Shown: positions 11,294 through 23,388, numbered from the stretch's first letter. The stretch is 64,000 nt of DNA from Athripsodes cinereus (GCA_947579605.1 OX388329.1:23268299-23332298); one strand, 5' to 3'. Notes: generated from the letters alone by a model not told the origin. Numbers and translations are program-made.

Positions 11294-11577
11294 CTCTACT
11301 CTGGACTATGCATTAAAACATTATATTATTATTGTTTTGCATAGTGTTCTTGTAGAAATAATAATAATAATCACATTTAACAGTGAGCCATCCTAAACAA
11401 TTCGTGGATAGGCAAGGTTATACATACATACATACTCTGGACTCTGGACTATGCATTAAAACATTATATTATTATTGTTCTGCATAGTGTTCTTGTAGAA
11501 ATAATAATAATAATCACATATAACAGTGAGTCATCCTAAACAATTCGTGGCTAGGCAAGGTTATACATACATATGTA
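11294..11577. repeat. tandem duplication, unit about 143 bp
   Basis: Two head-to-tail copies (11294-11436 and 11437-11577) share CTGGACTATGCATTAAAAC, a run of ATA/ATT triplets and AATTCGTGG.TAGGCAAGG with few substitutions (for example TTTTGC versus TTCTGC). Spacing of the marker CTGGACTATG is 143 nt. TACA-rich microsatellite lies at both junctions. Confidence 0.85.
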
Positions 11578-11637
11578 CATACATACATAGCACGTTTATG
11601 GTTACTACTTACTGTTGGTAAGTTAGATGGGTAGGCA

Positions 11638-12168
11638 TAGTGTTATGGAATTCTCAAGAAATAATTTTTCGAGAAATTTGCCGAGAAATTTCTCGGTAAA
11701 TTTCTCGAAGTAGAGAATTTTTTTTTTATTTTTTTTAACAGTATAATAATAATAAATACTTTATTCAATCAATGAATAACAATGTACAAATGTTGAGAAA
11801 ATTTATCACCAATATGGCTACAATTAATTATGGAAACAAAAAAATGTTAGGTACCTACATAGAAAAAGTGCTAATTACTGATGAAAAATCTTGATGTTTG
11901 ACACCCCACATGCCCATATTTAAGTTAAAAAAAAAATTGCAGGTACGTACATCGAAAAAAGTGTTAATAATCTCTGATTTGGGCCTTAATCAGCCCCACA
12001 AATTTTTGGATTAATTAGGTTGGCTGCGAAGTGTACTGGGCGAAAGGTCATAATACCACTAAGAAAAATTATGGAGAGAAATTTCTCTTCCATCAGAGGA
12101 GAAATTCTCGGAGAAATTTCTCGTTCTCGAGAAATTTCTTTGGAGAATTTTCTCTTCTCACATCACTA
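11638..12168. mobile_element. hAT-type non-autonomous element, family TAGTG, copy 1
   Basis: 531 bp bounded by TAGTGTTATGG on the left and CATCACTA on the right (inverted: TAGTGATGTG). Flanked by 8-bp direct repeats GGTAGGCA (11630-11637) and TGTAGGCA (12169-12176), 7 of 8 identical. Subterminal zones are packed with palindromic GAGAAATTTCTC motifs. The middle contains a captured LINE-like tail (TACTTTATTCAATCAAT). Sister copy at 39369-39854. No transposase; the small plus-strand frames at 12020-12312 are chance. An 8-bp duplication and TAG/CTA ends fit the hAT group. Confidence 0.82.
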
Positions 12169-12176
12169 TGTAGGCA

Positions 12177-12555
12177 CATTAGAACTGAAAAGGGTATCCG
12201 GTTTAGAATAATTAAATTTTTTGTTCATCTAAATGAAAATTGTATGAATGATTTGTTGTGTGTTAGCTGTGGCGTTCCTCTATTCATTTTTATTTTATTT
12301 TTGTTCTTATAATAATTGGATGTATACTCGAATATAATGGATTTGGGTATATGGTTAATGAATGTATTTTTGAATTAGTTTATTGTATTGAAATTTAGAA
12401 TTTTATGTTTTGAATTGAACTGGAGTTTAGTTATGTTTTTTTTTGTTTTTTATATTGTTGATCATGTATTCAATGGTTGTGTGATATTGTAAAGTTTATC
12501 TGTATACTTATAAAGGCAATTGCCGTATTTTGTATTAAATAAATAAATAATGCCA
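12177..12555 (+). mobile_element. LINE 3' UTR end, hairpin-tail family
   Basis: No ORF, but the end is diagnostic: AAAGGCAATTGCCGT (GGC/GCC hairpin at 12515-12524) followed by TATTAAATAAATAAATAA. The same design occurs at 124, 19090, 37425, 39257, 60170 and 63759. Upstream AT-rich sequence to about 12180 is presumably 3' UTR of the same truncated element. Confidence 0.5.
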
Positions 12556-12905
12556 ATATAATAATAATAATAATAATAATAACAGTTTATTAAACACAAT
12601 ATCATTTTACAATAATCGAACAATAACACAATACATTTATTTTCCTAATACAATTACTCCCCAAAATTGAGCGTAGCTCGTGCTTTGGGGAGAAAGTATA
12701 TGCAAAAAAAATATATGCAAAATTCGCAGATGACCAAACCAATTAGATATTTCGATCGAAATACCATGTAACACTACGCAACATTGTGAGGAATCTAATT
12801 GGAAGAATTGACAAGAACATTTCAATGTAAACGAATTGGCTCCAGGCTGGCTGAGGTGATTAATTTTACGGACAAAAGTTGCATCAGGTATCTGTTTAAT
12901 CATGT
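12556..12905 (-). mobile_element. probable truncated LINE 3' end with ATA-repeat tail
   Basis: An (ATA)n run at 12556-12581 looks like the tail of a minus-strand insertion, preceded (in minus sense) by GTGTTTAATAAACTGTTATT. The minus-strand 88-codon frame at 12637-12903 may be leftover 3' UTR or coding sequence but shows no convincing motif. Low certainty. Confidence 0.3.
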
Positions 12906-13100
12906 GCCAAATATTTTTTTCTTTTATTAAATATGTTAATTTTCAATAAATACAGATAAAAAGATATATAATGTAATATATAATGAATCTTCCACAATTC
13001 CAGAGAACAATTTTCAATTAATCTATTTATGTACCAATACATGGTAAATATCACTTTTGCATCGTATAATCTTAATTTACCACTAATTACTTCATCTTTT

Positions 13101-13257
13101 TCAAGCACCCTGCCGAGCTTCCTTAACATTGACGATCACCTTGGCGAACCTGTCCCTGTCCTGCATTGCTCGGAACAGTTCCTCGACACTTCAGATGCCG
13201 GTCCACTCCTTTTTATTTCGCAGCCAGGATATGTCTCCTATCGGGTCATCAGCGTCC
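13101..13257 (-). pseudogene. LINE-type ORF C-terminus with internal stop
   Basis: Minus strand: DADDPIGDISWLRNKKEWTG, I, a TGA, then SVEELFRAMQDRDRFAKVI and VNVKEARQGA ending at TGA 13101-13103. GC content is well above the surroundings. The closing 'SVEELFRAMQDRDRFAKVI+NV' resembles C-terminal tails of endonuclease-reverse-transcriptase LINEs of the RTE type; I cannot exclude an exon of a degenerate host gene. Confidence 0.45.
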
Positions 13258-16200
13258 CTTAATTTCATTCATTACTAATTTCTTTAACTCCAATTCGACT
13301 TTATATAAATAATAATAATAACTAGACAACTTATTTTTGATGCGCCGTTTTGTGGGCTGACAGTATCTCCAAATATCTGGTAAGTAAGTATCCCGTTTAA
13401 TCGTTATCCGTTTCATGTGTACTAGTAATAATACAGTCGCTTTTTGTTAGTACGTACTGCTACACCTTCAAGTTTCAGTGACTTCTACAATGGGGGAGGT
13501 AGATGGTATTATATCGTGAGTCTTTGTTTACTTGATCGATTTAATGCTTTCCATAATGTACAAGCTCTGTTATCTTAAGTTTAAGTTAACTTATATACAA
13601 CAGCTATTCCACTACTAACATTCTATTTAGTATAGTATCTATCACTACAACACTTTATGTTTCCACCAACTTTGAGGTGTTACTGTGTGTTCTGTCCGAA
13701 ATAAGAATAATTTTAAATAACGTTCTATTTTTATCTTTCAGTTTGACAAGCAAGCTAAAAGACGACGCCAAAATATTAATACAATTAAATAGTTTATAAT
13801 TTAAAAAAAATATCCAATTTCATTTGTTAAGAAAAGAGGAATACATAAATCTATTGAGGAGATATAATACATAGAGGCAGTTTTCCTGCATATTTGTTCG
13901 ATGAAATAAATAAAATTAGTGGTTTTATTTATGCCATCGAATTGCCATGTGCCCGTGACAGAAACTTCTGAAGATTTATGGGAAGACCTATAATCAGCAG
14001 TGGACAGCAATGACTTATTAATTAGGTATTCACTGTTTAAAAGGGACATTGATGAAACAGTATTCGTTTACAAGATTCTCTTAAAGCCTACCCAAGAACT
14101 CAAAATGAGGCTCTCAAAACAAAACCCAACAGCCCACCTGAAAAGACAAATATTGGATATAATATCGAAATCTGGTGATATACTCGCACTCTGTGCATTG
14201 AAAGGTCAAAAATTGACAGTTTTATGATACTTTATAATTATTGATGTTTGACCGAATGTACAGTAAAGAATAAAATAAAATAAAAATAAACACAATTTTG
14301 CTTTGCATATCCGGATAAAAAAGTGTCTATGACTCCTAAGATATATGGATATTTGGGATGGGTCTCTTTTCAATTATTTGTTAGATAGTTATTTAAAAAC
14401 AGGAAAATCAAAATTAATTTAATTGGTTAATACTTATATATATTGAAATTTTCATTAAATAATGATACATCTGGTCGTTGTTTTTCGTGTAGGGGTTTGC
14501 TGGTTTTGTTGTACTAACGTTTCTGTGTATATGCTAGCGCCATCTTAAGGGTATTCTACCCGAAAAACAGCAACCAGATAAAGAGAATCACCATAAAAAC
14601 CTTCAATCCACATTAAATAATGACGCAATTTTAAAAACCAAGAGTCTGACAGGAAATATAAAATGCATTGTTTCGTTCAATTAGAATGTTTCTTCTCACC
14701 AAATACAAAAAAAAAATCTGGTAGAATGGCGAAAAAGAAATCAAACTCGTAAACCAAAACGTTAAACAATACATTGGTTAGTTAGTGCGCGCATCACTTT
14801 AATACTAATCTAGATTCTTCATAATATTATGTAGGTACCTACTTACCTATAAAGGAAACGCAATGTAGTAAATTATTTACTTTGTCGTATACTTTTAGTA
14901 CTAGTTCGAATTGTCGTGAAAACTCCCATTTCACTATACATACATACAGTGGAGTAAATACATGACATTCACTCTGTTATCTATTGCAATGCTAAAATGC
15001 ACCGTTCACTGATGTCACTTTAATGTGTGCAGATAACATAGTGCACATATTATTCTGTATGTTTGTGTAGTCATATACATACATACATACATATATGCAT
15101 TATGAATACACGTAGGTCGTAGTAGTAGCGTGATTGAACTAAGTAAAATCAATTTGAAAACGATGTCCGACAAATGCATTTTATGTTTTAACATTATGTG
15201 TTGCACACAATGATAATATGTGTTTAGTAATTCTACTCTACTATATCACTGTACTATCGTGATGAGTTTAGATTGTAAATGATGATATTTGGATAGCGCT
15301 TTTTATAACAGTATAACAAATAATATTTATGGTAATGAATGATGCAAATTATTTTATAAAGGTTATTTGGAATATACACACATTTGAAAGTTTTTGTTGT
15401 AAATGTATTCTAATATTTTATTTTTCAGAATGACTTTACATTGTTTGAATGAACCGATAGATGAGCAAAATTTCTTTCAGTTGAACGATATGTTGCACTG
15501 TTTCAATGCAAAACTCTCAAACAAAAATCAATTGAAATTCTTCTACCTAAACATCAAATAATGGTTTTCCACTATATAGATTAGACGAAAAACGCCTCTT
15601 TCAATTAAAATCCATACAGCGCAAAACAAAGTTTCTTAATTTTTTTTTTACTCGTAATTTCACTCGTAAAAACATTTATTTATCCACAAAATATTTAAAT
15701 CCTGGATGCAGTACTTGACCGACAATTCCAGCGACCGCTAATATCATCCATCTTAAATGTCTTTACTATGTACATATGTGATTACGATGATGATGCTTCC
15801 ACGATGATTTTAAAGCCATACTGTTCAATATAAAGCATTTAATCAACATGTAACAGATTAATAATCATGTCGATAAACAAATTATTAATGGTTATACCAA
15901 GGCATAGATGATGAACTAATTAATATAAAAGTAAAAATGTAGTTAGTGCATGTTAAACTCACCGACAGCAAAGAAAGCTTCATTATAAAAATTATTGATA
16001 GATTGTCTCGTGTTTCATTAGAAAAAAAAACAGCGCTGCATGTGGTTTATATTATAAGCTACTTTTTTTAATGTGTCTTCCTGGTTGGTGAAAATAATAT
16101 TTCATAGAAAATATTATTATGTAAGAATTTACGAGTATTTTATCAATTTATCTTCACTTCGTAATCTGTCAGTTTGTATTAAAGACAATGTGTATTTTTT

Positions 16201-16428
16201 TATTGAAAAGTTTTTAAAACCATCTTATTTTTATCCGAAGAAGTGTGGTTAACTTTTCTTTTCTTTTCTTACTATGTAAAGTTCTATAAATCTCTTTGTT
16301 TATAAATTTTATGATAATAATAAACCGAAACATGAATGATATAAGTGTTGACTATGGTGGATGATAAAGTTTTCTTTGCTTCTTGAAGAATATTTCTACA
16401 TTATAAAATATTTAATTTAACTCGTTCG
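13258..16428. other. 3.2 kb mostly featureless; LINE tail fragments
   Basis: 13306-13360 (minus) repeats the 3' end of the LINE at 62219-62430 (GATGCGCCGTTTTGTGG and a TTATTATT tail). The plus-strand frame 14000-14227 contains FKRDIDETVFVYKILLKPTQ and is followed at 14245-14295 by ATGTACAGTAAAGAATAAAA, the 3' tail of LINE family J, so it may be a decayed LINE C-terminus. The rest is AT-rich with no support for genes. Confidence 0.4.
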
Positions 16429-16590
16429 TCGGTAGCCTGGAGGTAGAGTCTCGGCCTAGTGAACATGGGGTCCGTGGTTCGATACCAGGTACCGGCAAAC
16501 TCTCCTTTCACGACACAAGCTTTTAGTAGCTAACTATGAAAGGTGCATAAGGTTGTATTTGGGTTTATAAAAAAAAACCTAGATCTATCT
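16429..16590 (+). mobile_element. tRNA-derived SINE, family S, full-length copy
   Basis: Head: GGTAGCCTGGAGGTAGAG (box A TAGCCTGGAGG), then GGTCCGTGGTTCGATACCAG (box B GGTTCGATACC) about 40 nt later. Body shared with the other two copies, then AAGGTTGTATTTGGGTTT and a terminal GGGTTT/AAACCT hairpin. About 160 bp. No open frame. It would have been transcribed by Pol III from internal boxes and moved by a LINE partner. Confidence 0.85.
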
Positions 16591-17810
16591 AAAAAAAATA
16601 AACTCAATATAATATGGAACTTCTGACGTGGATATCTTTATGTATCCGAGATACTCATTTAATCTTTGTATTTATCTATATTTATAATATGACGTGGATG
16701 TAATGTCCTAGAATTGATGATTTGTACAGTGTCCTTGAGGTGCTTTGGCACATAAACGACACTTTAATGTTGTCCAATAATAATTGATATAAATATTAAA
16801 CTATGGAAGTTTTTTTTCAGTATGATGATTTCACATAAAATGAGAGTAGGCCTTAGCATTTTTCAATTTTTTTATCTCTTTTTCCCTCCTTATCTATCTA
16901 TATCACAGCATCTTTCATACATCTATAGGTTAGCAGTGAAATAATTGCAAGTTATTAATAATCACAGGTTAGAAGGGATGTTGGTACAAGATACAGGGAT
17001 GCTTAAAATCCTAGAGTGCAGACTATGCGAGAATAAGAGAGATATAGGTTAACCCTCGAAAGATGAACTGACAATACATTGTCCATGTGATAAATCTCAA
17101 GACAAAAAAGAATGTAAAGAAATTCAGCAATGTACGGATAAAGGCTTGTAGTAAGTATCTCATAGTTGAATTTAAGATTTTCATGTTTTAGAAGTGACAT
17201 AAACAGAAAATCTTGTCGGCTGTCTTACTATACATCTCTTCCCGTTATTGATCTCCAGTCTATCAATTCAATCCATCTTATGTCCTTTCCTTCTGCGACT
17301 TACGTGTCGATCCATTTCCATTTTAAGTTTCACAATGCATTTCACAATGTCAAATATACATATATACCTATTATTATTTTAGAAGTTGTCATTTAATGTG
17401 TATTATTTTCGTATCGTGCGAGGTTAGAATTGTATCTAATGTATTAACAAACAGTCCACGTTCGCAATGTACCGGGTAAGGAATGGTTTTCGTATGACAT
17501 TATGCAATATTGTCACGAGGACTTCGCCGGTGGTGCAAGGACAACGGAGCTACCTGTTCAATGTACGTACGTTGAATACATTGCGAAAATACTTAATGCA
17601 GTATTTTCAGTAGTGGCATCTATAATATCTACTACTTTATAATATTGTTATTTCTTACCGCAATTTTACTAACTTTGTCCAAAAATGTCCAATGATGCAA
17701 TATAATATACCTATCTACTGCAATGTAGTAAACTTATCCTTTTCATTCATTCAATATTAAGAAAAATCATATGTTTATCATTACAACATCTCCCAGTAAA
17801 CCAACTATAT
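16591..17810. other. no gene
   Basis: AT-rich. 16715-16760 (GTGTCCTTGAGGTGCTTTGG) resembles the 3' UTR stretch after the LINE end at 9002-9033. Frames at 17003-17200 (minus) and 17166-17396 (plus) carry no motif. Confidence 0.4.
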
Positions 17811-17965
17811 ATAGTTCCTAGAGATAGAGTCTCGGCTTCGCGAACAAGAGGTCCGTGGTTCGATCCCAGGTGCCGGCAAATTCCACATTCACGACACAAG
17901 CTTTTAGCTTAGTGTGAAAGGTGTATAAGGTTGTATTTGGGTTTGTAACAAAACCCAGATATACC
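17811..17965 (+). mobile_element. tRNA-derived SINE, family S, full-length copy
   Basis: TTCCTAGAGATAGAGTCTCGG head with decayed box A, GGTCCGTGGTTCGATCCCAG with perfect box B, then the family body and GGGTTTGTAACAAAACCC hairpin at the 3' end. The terminal hairpin is perfect here (GGGTTTTGTTACAAACCC type pairing). CTATAT occurs on both flanks and could be a short target duplication. Confidence 0.85.
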
Positions 17966-18800
17966 TATATTTAAAAAATAGATAATAACACATTTACGCA
18001 TTTACGAATTCAATATGTTGTCTTTAGTAACGAATACTACCTATACGAATATCCACCTTTTAAAAGATACGCGAAGACTAACAGAAAATAGAAGGAGATC
18101 TATTTATCTTTCCTGGTAACCCCGCGGTCAGCTTTTGATTACAAAAAAGCTTTTACTGAAAGCTCACTTTTTGTGTTCTTTTCATTTAGATATAAAAAGG
18201 AACATTCGATATTTAATGAAGGAAAATTACATTTATTGCGAATTGTACGAAACGTATCATTATTATTTCAACAGAACTATTCACTTTTATCAGTTGGGTC
18301 GATTGGAGAATTGTTAGAGAGGTGATTTTCAAAGAATAATAATATCAATTATTCGAGCTCAAAGAGAAAGAAGAAGCAGAGTAGAAGTATTTTGCGAAAT
18401 TGGTGCTAATGGTGACGAATGGTGTCCTCATTCATTAAAAAACCCTCGGGAACGGATGAAGCCCAGTTTATTTCCAATTTAAGAAAGTAGGAAAAGTTTT
18501 TTCTACGTAATCAATTCAATCTTAAAAAGGTTAGAGTGACGCTGTAAGGAAAATGAAGGCGATAGCAAAAACGAGGGAGTAAATGACTTGGAACAAAAAA
18601 AGGGAGTTACTTGTAGTTAGGGAATTTTATAAAACACGATCAAATAAATGGTGGTTAAACAAAAGATTCGATTATTCTGCGTCGCTACATGTAGTAGTCA
18701 GGGTGACCAAACTTAAAAAAATAACTGGTGGAAGGCTGCTTAAACCTGCTAAGGTTTAGTTAATTAACGAAAAGGATATAAATTTTTATTAATATTAATA
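17966..18800. other. no gene
   Basis: AT-rich, purine-rich around 18350-18600. A 60-codon plus-strand frame at 18135-18317 is AT-driven and not called. Confidence 0.45.
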
Positions 18801-18958
18801 AGCGGGTTAGTTGGAAGACATCGCATTTTAGCGATAAACTCGCCCTCTGTACATTGAATTTATAATTGTTATTTTTATGCCACTATTTCACTATGTAATA
18901 TTGTAACCAATGTACAGTAAAGAATAAAATAAATAAATAAATAAATAAGCCACGAACA
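18801..18958 (+). mobile_element. LINE family J, 3' UTR end (structured)
   Basis: Cleanest copy of this 3' end. GCGGGTTAGTTGGAAGACAT leads into hairpin 1 (ATCGC-ATTTTA-GCGAT, 18820-18835), then hairpin 2 arms CTGTACATTG (18846-18855) and CAATGTACAG (18908-18917), then AATAAAATAAATAAATAAAT as tail. No coding sequence remains. Confidence 0.8.
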
Positions 18959-19045
18959 TAGTTGTCTTGGTTAACCGACACAACGAATGATAATCAAGAG
19001 ATAGCTGGTGATGACCTGATGCCGTCAACTTAAGACGAAGAGATG

Positions 19046-19636
19046 TAAGGTGAGATATTTATTTATTTATTTATTTATTAACAATTCACGGCGCTAGCCT
19101 TTTACATGTTGTTATACATTTACATACATAGTTCATATGATGCATATACAAGTGTAGAATATTAAGACACAACAATCATAATAAAAAATAAAAAAAAAAA
19201 AACACAAAAAAAGAACAACACAGCTATCAGTATCACAGCATAAGTTATGAATGGAAAAAAAAGTCAATGGATCACAGTCAATTCGATAGTAGGTTATATT
19301 GTCAAATTTTCAATAAAAGAGTATTTATGAGATTATTTCAAACAAAAATAAATGGGACGTCAAGTAGCACACAGTCTTTAAAAATGGATGTTGTAGAATT
19401 AATAATATTCAGTGTCAATAGAAGCTGAGAAAAGTCAAATTATTGAAAAATGTCAAAACAAAAACAAATATTTAGTGTGGTCAATTTAGGTGTCAATGAG
19501 TAAAATGTAAATAAGGTAATTGTATTAATTGGATAAGAATGAACAATTTACAATGGTGTGAAAATTATGCTGTCATTTTAAGGAACAAATATACACACAA
19601 ACAAACAACAACAAACCACAACTGCCCAATGTCAAT
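19046..19636 (-). mobile_element. 3' UTR and tail of the 19-23 kb LINE
   Basis: Minus-strand sequence downstream of the ORF2 stop. It is about 590 bp, A-rich, and ends with AAAAGGCTAGCGCCGTGAAT (hairpin GGC/GCC at 19090-19099) and a TTAATAAATAAATAAATAAA tail. The same terminal design occurs at 37393-37440, probably a truncated sister insertion. The short TTTA run at 19050-19078 marks the integration end. Confidence 0.75.
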
Positions 19637-22504
19637 CTATATATTCAAATAGTTAATAACGTCACGTTTATATTTGAGGAACTTGTCAGCAAAAATGTCA
19701 GTTTCACGTCCAACCAGATTTCCCAGTCTGTGAAGCCTATTTACAGGTGAATGGAAGGTGTAATTATTCCTTGTGTTGGATTCGTGGAACAAAACAGATT
19801 GTCTGGTGTTCCTGGCTGGAACATTTAATTTGATTAACTCAATCAGTTCTGGAGAATCGATTTCACCATTAAGAAGTTTGTGTAAAAAACAGAGATCGAA
19901 CATAATTCTGCGACTCTCCAAACTGAGGAGACCGAGCTCACACATCAGAACAGGGTAGTCAATTTTCTCGACCGGTATTCCCAATCTGTAGTTCACAAGT
20001 CTCAGAAATTTCCTCTGTATCCTCTCTATTGCTTTAATGTGTATATTATAGTTTGGAGACCAGATTGTAGTATTATGCTCCAGCAAAGGTCTTACAAGAG
20101 AAACAAAGAGAAGTCTGTAAGACTGAATAAATTGTAGGTCTGTCGTCAATCTAAAGATGAAGCCCAGTGTCCTCATAGATTTACTGACAATTTCCTCTAT
20201 GTGTAAATTGTAAGTGAGATCTTCAGAGAAGGTAATACCGAGATCTCTCAAATTAGAGACGCAATCAAGTACAATCCCATCAATCGAGTAACTGAATGTA
20301 ATTTTGTTTTTAATTTTATGGAAACGAATGATCTGGCATTTGGTGATGTTAAGATGAAGTTTGTTCCGTTTGCACCAGTCACTTAAAGAATCTAGATTAT
20401 TTTGCAATGTTTTACAATCATCTGCACTTTTTATGGTCTTATATAATTTGAGGTCATCGGCGAATAATAATACCTCTATGTCTCTGAAGATCTCGACTAT
20501 GTCATTGATAAATAAATTGAATAAAATTGGTCCCTAGTGCGATCCTTGTGGCACACCACTACATGCATATATTGTATCAGAGACACAATTACCAACCTTA
20601 ACTTTAAGAGTTCTTTCTTTGAGGTAGCTTTCAATCCACTGAAAGAAAACTCCGTCGACTCCATATCCACGTAGCTTATTCAATAGCATGTCATGTGACA
20701 CCTTGTCAAAAGCTTTGGAAAAATCAGTGTACACGGAGTCGACTTGTCCTCGTTTTGTAAGTGAATTTATGATGTAATTCTGATATATAAGTAGATTAGT
20801 AAGTGTGGATCTTTTAGGAATAAATCCGTGCTGTAAGTGCGTTAATACATCATTAATAGGCTGTCTGATTTTTTTAATAATTATGGACTCGAAAAGTTTT
20901 GGTATGGCAGATAATATGCATATAGGTCTGTAATTAATCACTTGACTATTATCTCCCTTCTTAAATATTGGTTTAACAAAGCCCTTCTTCCAAAAGTCAG
21001 GAAAAATGCCAACTTTCAATGAATATGAAAACAACATTTGTAAGTGATTTGCAAAAATATCAACACAATTTCTCAATAATATGTTGGGAACTCCATCTGG
21101 ACCTACTGTTTTAGAAGTATCCAATGCAAGGATCGCACTTCTGACCTCGTCAACAGTAATTGTAATGCTGGGCAAGTTGATTATTTTATTTGAGAGAAAA
21201 TCTGAGTCAACATTAATGGTTGAAACATCGTAAACGCTTTGAAAAAAGGTAGCGAAAAGATTTGCTCCACCTTGAGCAGATTCAGAATATTGGTTATTAT
21301 AAAATAATTTAGGTGGTATGTCGACTCGATCCTCTCTCAGTTCATTAACGAACTTCCACAGACCCTGAGAATCCCTAGGTAAGCTGTTTTCTATGTTTTC
21401 CATACGCTGTGAATAACATTTTTTGGACAATATAGTGCATTGTTTACGTAAATCTGAAAAATTGTTGTAATCATTAATGTCCAAAGTTTCCTTGTACTTC
21501 CTATGTGCTAATTTCTTTTTTAAAGTTATACTTTTCAGTTCTGGGCTGAACCATTTAGGGTGAAGTGAAGGTTTTATTAATTTTTCAGGCACATAGGTAT
21601 CAATACAAGTTCTTATATTAGTGTAATATAGTTCAACAGCAGTGTTAATATCATTCTCGTTATGCAAAAAACTGAAATCCTTATTCTGCAAGAAATTATT
21701 AATAGCGGGATAATCAGCGCCGTGGAAATTCCTAGTTAAAATTGGTTTGTTGTTTATACAATATAATTGAGAAGTAATAGTAATGTCGAGAGGGGGATGG
21801 TAAGCATCAACTGGCAGTAATTCTGAGGAAGACCTATTTACTGTAGTGGCAATGGGATCGGACGTGAAAACCAGGTCCAGGATCCTGCCATGGCTGTTTG
21901 TAATATTATTTGCCTGAAGGAGGCCAAAATAGTTTGCTAAGTCGACTAATTCTGCAGCTTTCTCATTGTTGATGTTGTTTGAAATTAATAGATCAGCTGG
22001 ACAGAGATCGTTTTCAGTTGTATTTACAGTTTGCCAGTTACAGTCGGGTAAATTATAGTCTCCTGTCAGAATAAGTTTGGGTTTTTTGTGTTTCGATTTT
22101 ATTATCTCAATCTCTTCATGATAATTTTTATAAAGTGATATATTAGCACCAGGTGGAAAATAAACACACCCAAAGATAATGGATTCGTGAGGCAGTTTTA
22201 CCAGTACAAATAAATGCTCTACATTTTTATTTTTAATTGCTAATTTTCTAGAAGAAAACTTTTTTGACACTGCAATTAGTACCCCACCCCCTCTCGACTT
22301 GTTGCTTGTATCGGTACTTCTATCACATCTATACACGTTATAACAATGAGAAAAACCCAATTCAGAGTTGCCAATGCAAGGACTTAGCCACGTTTCAGTG
22401 AGAAGAATAATATCGTAAGTAAAACATGACAGGGTCTGGCGAAGGTCATGGAGTTTTGTATTTATTCCTCTAACGTTTTGTAAGTAGCAGTGAAGTTTTT
22501 TGAA
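19637..22504 (-). pseudogene. LINE ORF2: AP endonuclease plus reverse transcriptase, one in-frame stop
   Basis: A 956-codon frame from 22504 to the stop at 19637, broken only by TAG at 20534-20536 (codon 657). Endonuclease: QNVRG (residues 9-13), ETWL (37-40), RGGGVLIAV, GDYNLPDCNW (about 147). Reverse transcriptase: KTVGPDGVPN, YRPICILS, QHGFIPKRST, TDFSKAFDKVSH, SGVPQGS, then stop, GPILF, and catalytic FADD (about 682-685). C-terminal thumb with LVRPLLEHNTTIWSP; no RNase H domain. The frame starts without an early ATG: it opens 42 nt before the ORF1 stop in a different frame, so ORF2 translation would need reinitiation or another coupling mechanism. It belongs to the Jockey/CR1 group; clade not determined. 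The stop sits in the key loop before GPILF, so this copy is dead unless read through. Confidence 0.92.
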
Positions 22505-23388
22505 TTATTGGTTTTTACAATTTTAGGGTAACCTCTTATATATTTTATTGTTAGGTTGTTTTCTCCATTTTGTGTCCTTGCATTGAGTTCTTCCTTAAGT
22601 TTGATGAATTGGTTCCTCTGTGTTACTGTTTGATCCCTGTATACTTTGACATTTTTAGGCAATTTGGATTTATTTTTAAAAATTTCGCCCACCTGGTTCA
22701 GGTTTTTAAGTATAACTTTGATTGGTCGTGGTTTATTATTGGAACTTTTACCCAATCTAAAACACTTGACTTCCCCATAAGATATCGATTGGTCAGTTTC
22801 CCTTAGAATATTGCAAACCTTCACCTTGTCATCCTTTAAACCCTCTTCTCGTTTAGACTGGGAACTTTCTTCCAAATTGCATATAATAATATTGTTTCTC
22901 CTTCTGTTTCTCTCTTCGATTTCTGCAGCTATGGAGTCCATTTCCGTGACGTTGCAACTCGATTTTTTATTTTCTAGACTATGAACCTTGATTTCAAGGT
23001 TGTTTATTTTTTGTTTCAGTATTTTGTTTTCAGCAATTATCTCATCTAAAAGACACAATTTAGACGTTATTTCGTTCATTTTAGTAATTATATTCCTATT
23101 TTGTGCTTCCATATGACTCTTGACATCATTGATATCATCATGTAGACCAGATAGGAATTGCTTTAGTGTGTCGTCAATAGCGATGACGTCATCCATTTTC
23201 TTCGTACTGTCACTGATAAAATTCGCCCTTCCGCTACTAAGGGTTAGTGATGTTCTACGTGAATTAGTGTTTTTAGAAATTCCGATAGATGAATCCCGCT
23301 TATTAGACTTAGCACTTGATGTAGTTGGTATATTTTTATCGGGATTATTTTTTCGTGTTTTGCGTATTATGGGTTTATCCATGTCCAT
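22462..23388 (-). CDS. LINE ORF1, coiled-coil RNA-binding protein, 308 aa
   Basis: Intact frame from ATG 23386-23388 to TAA 22462-22464. Residues 1-60 are basic and Ser/Thr/Asn-rich (KPIIRKTRKN). About 75-140 is a heptad-like coiled coil (NEITSKLCLLDEIIAENKIL and on). From about 160, ERNRRRNNIIICNLEES looks like the entry strand of an RRM-type fold, followed by a basic C-terminal half (KVYRDQTVTQRNQFIKLKEE). No CCHC knuckles. By analogy with LINE ORF1 proteins it would coat the element RNA as multimers. It precedes ORF2 on the same strand and its last 14 codons overlap the ORF2 frame. Promoter not identified. Confidence 0.85.
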   Translation of the reverse strand: MDMDKPIIRKTRKNNPDKNIPTTSSAKSNKRDSSIGISKNTNSRRTSLTLSSGRANFISDSTKKMDDVIAIDDTLKQFLSGLHDDINDVKSHMEAQNRNIITKMNEITSKLCLLDEIIAENKILKQKINNLEIKVHSLENKKSSCNVTEMDSIAAEIEERNRRRNNIIICNLEESSQSKREEGLKDDKVKVCNILRETDQSISYGEVKCFRLGKSSNNKPRPIKVILKNLNQVGEIFKNKSKLPKNVKVYRDQTVTQRNQFIKLKEELNARTQNGENNLTIKYIRGYPKIVKTNNSKNFTATYKTLEE

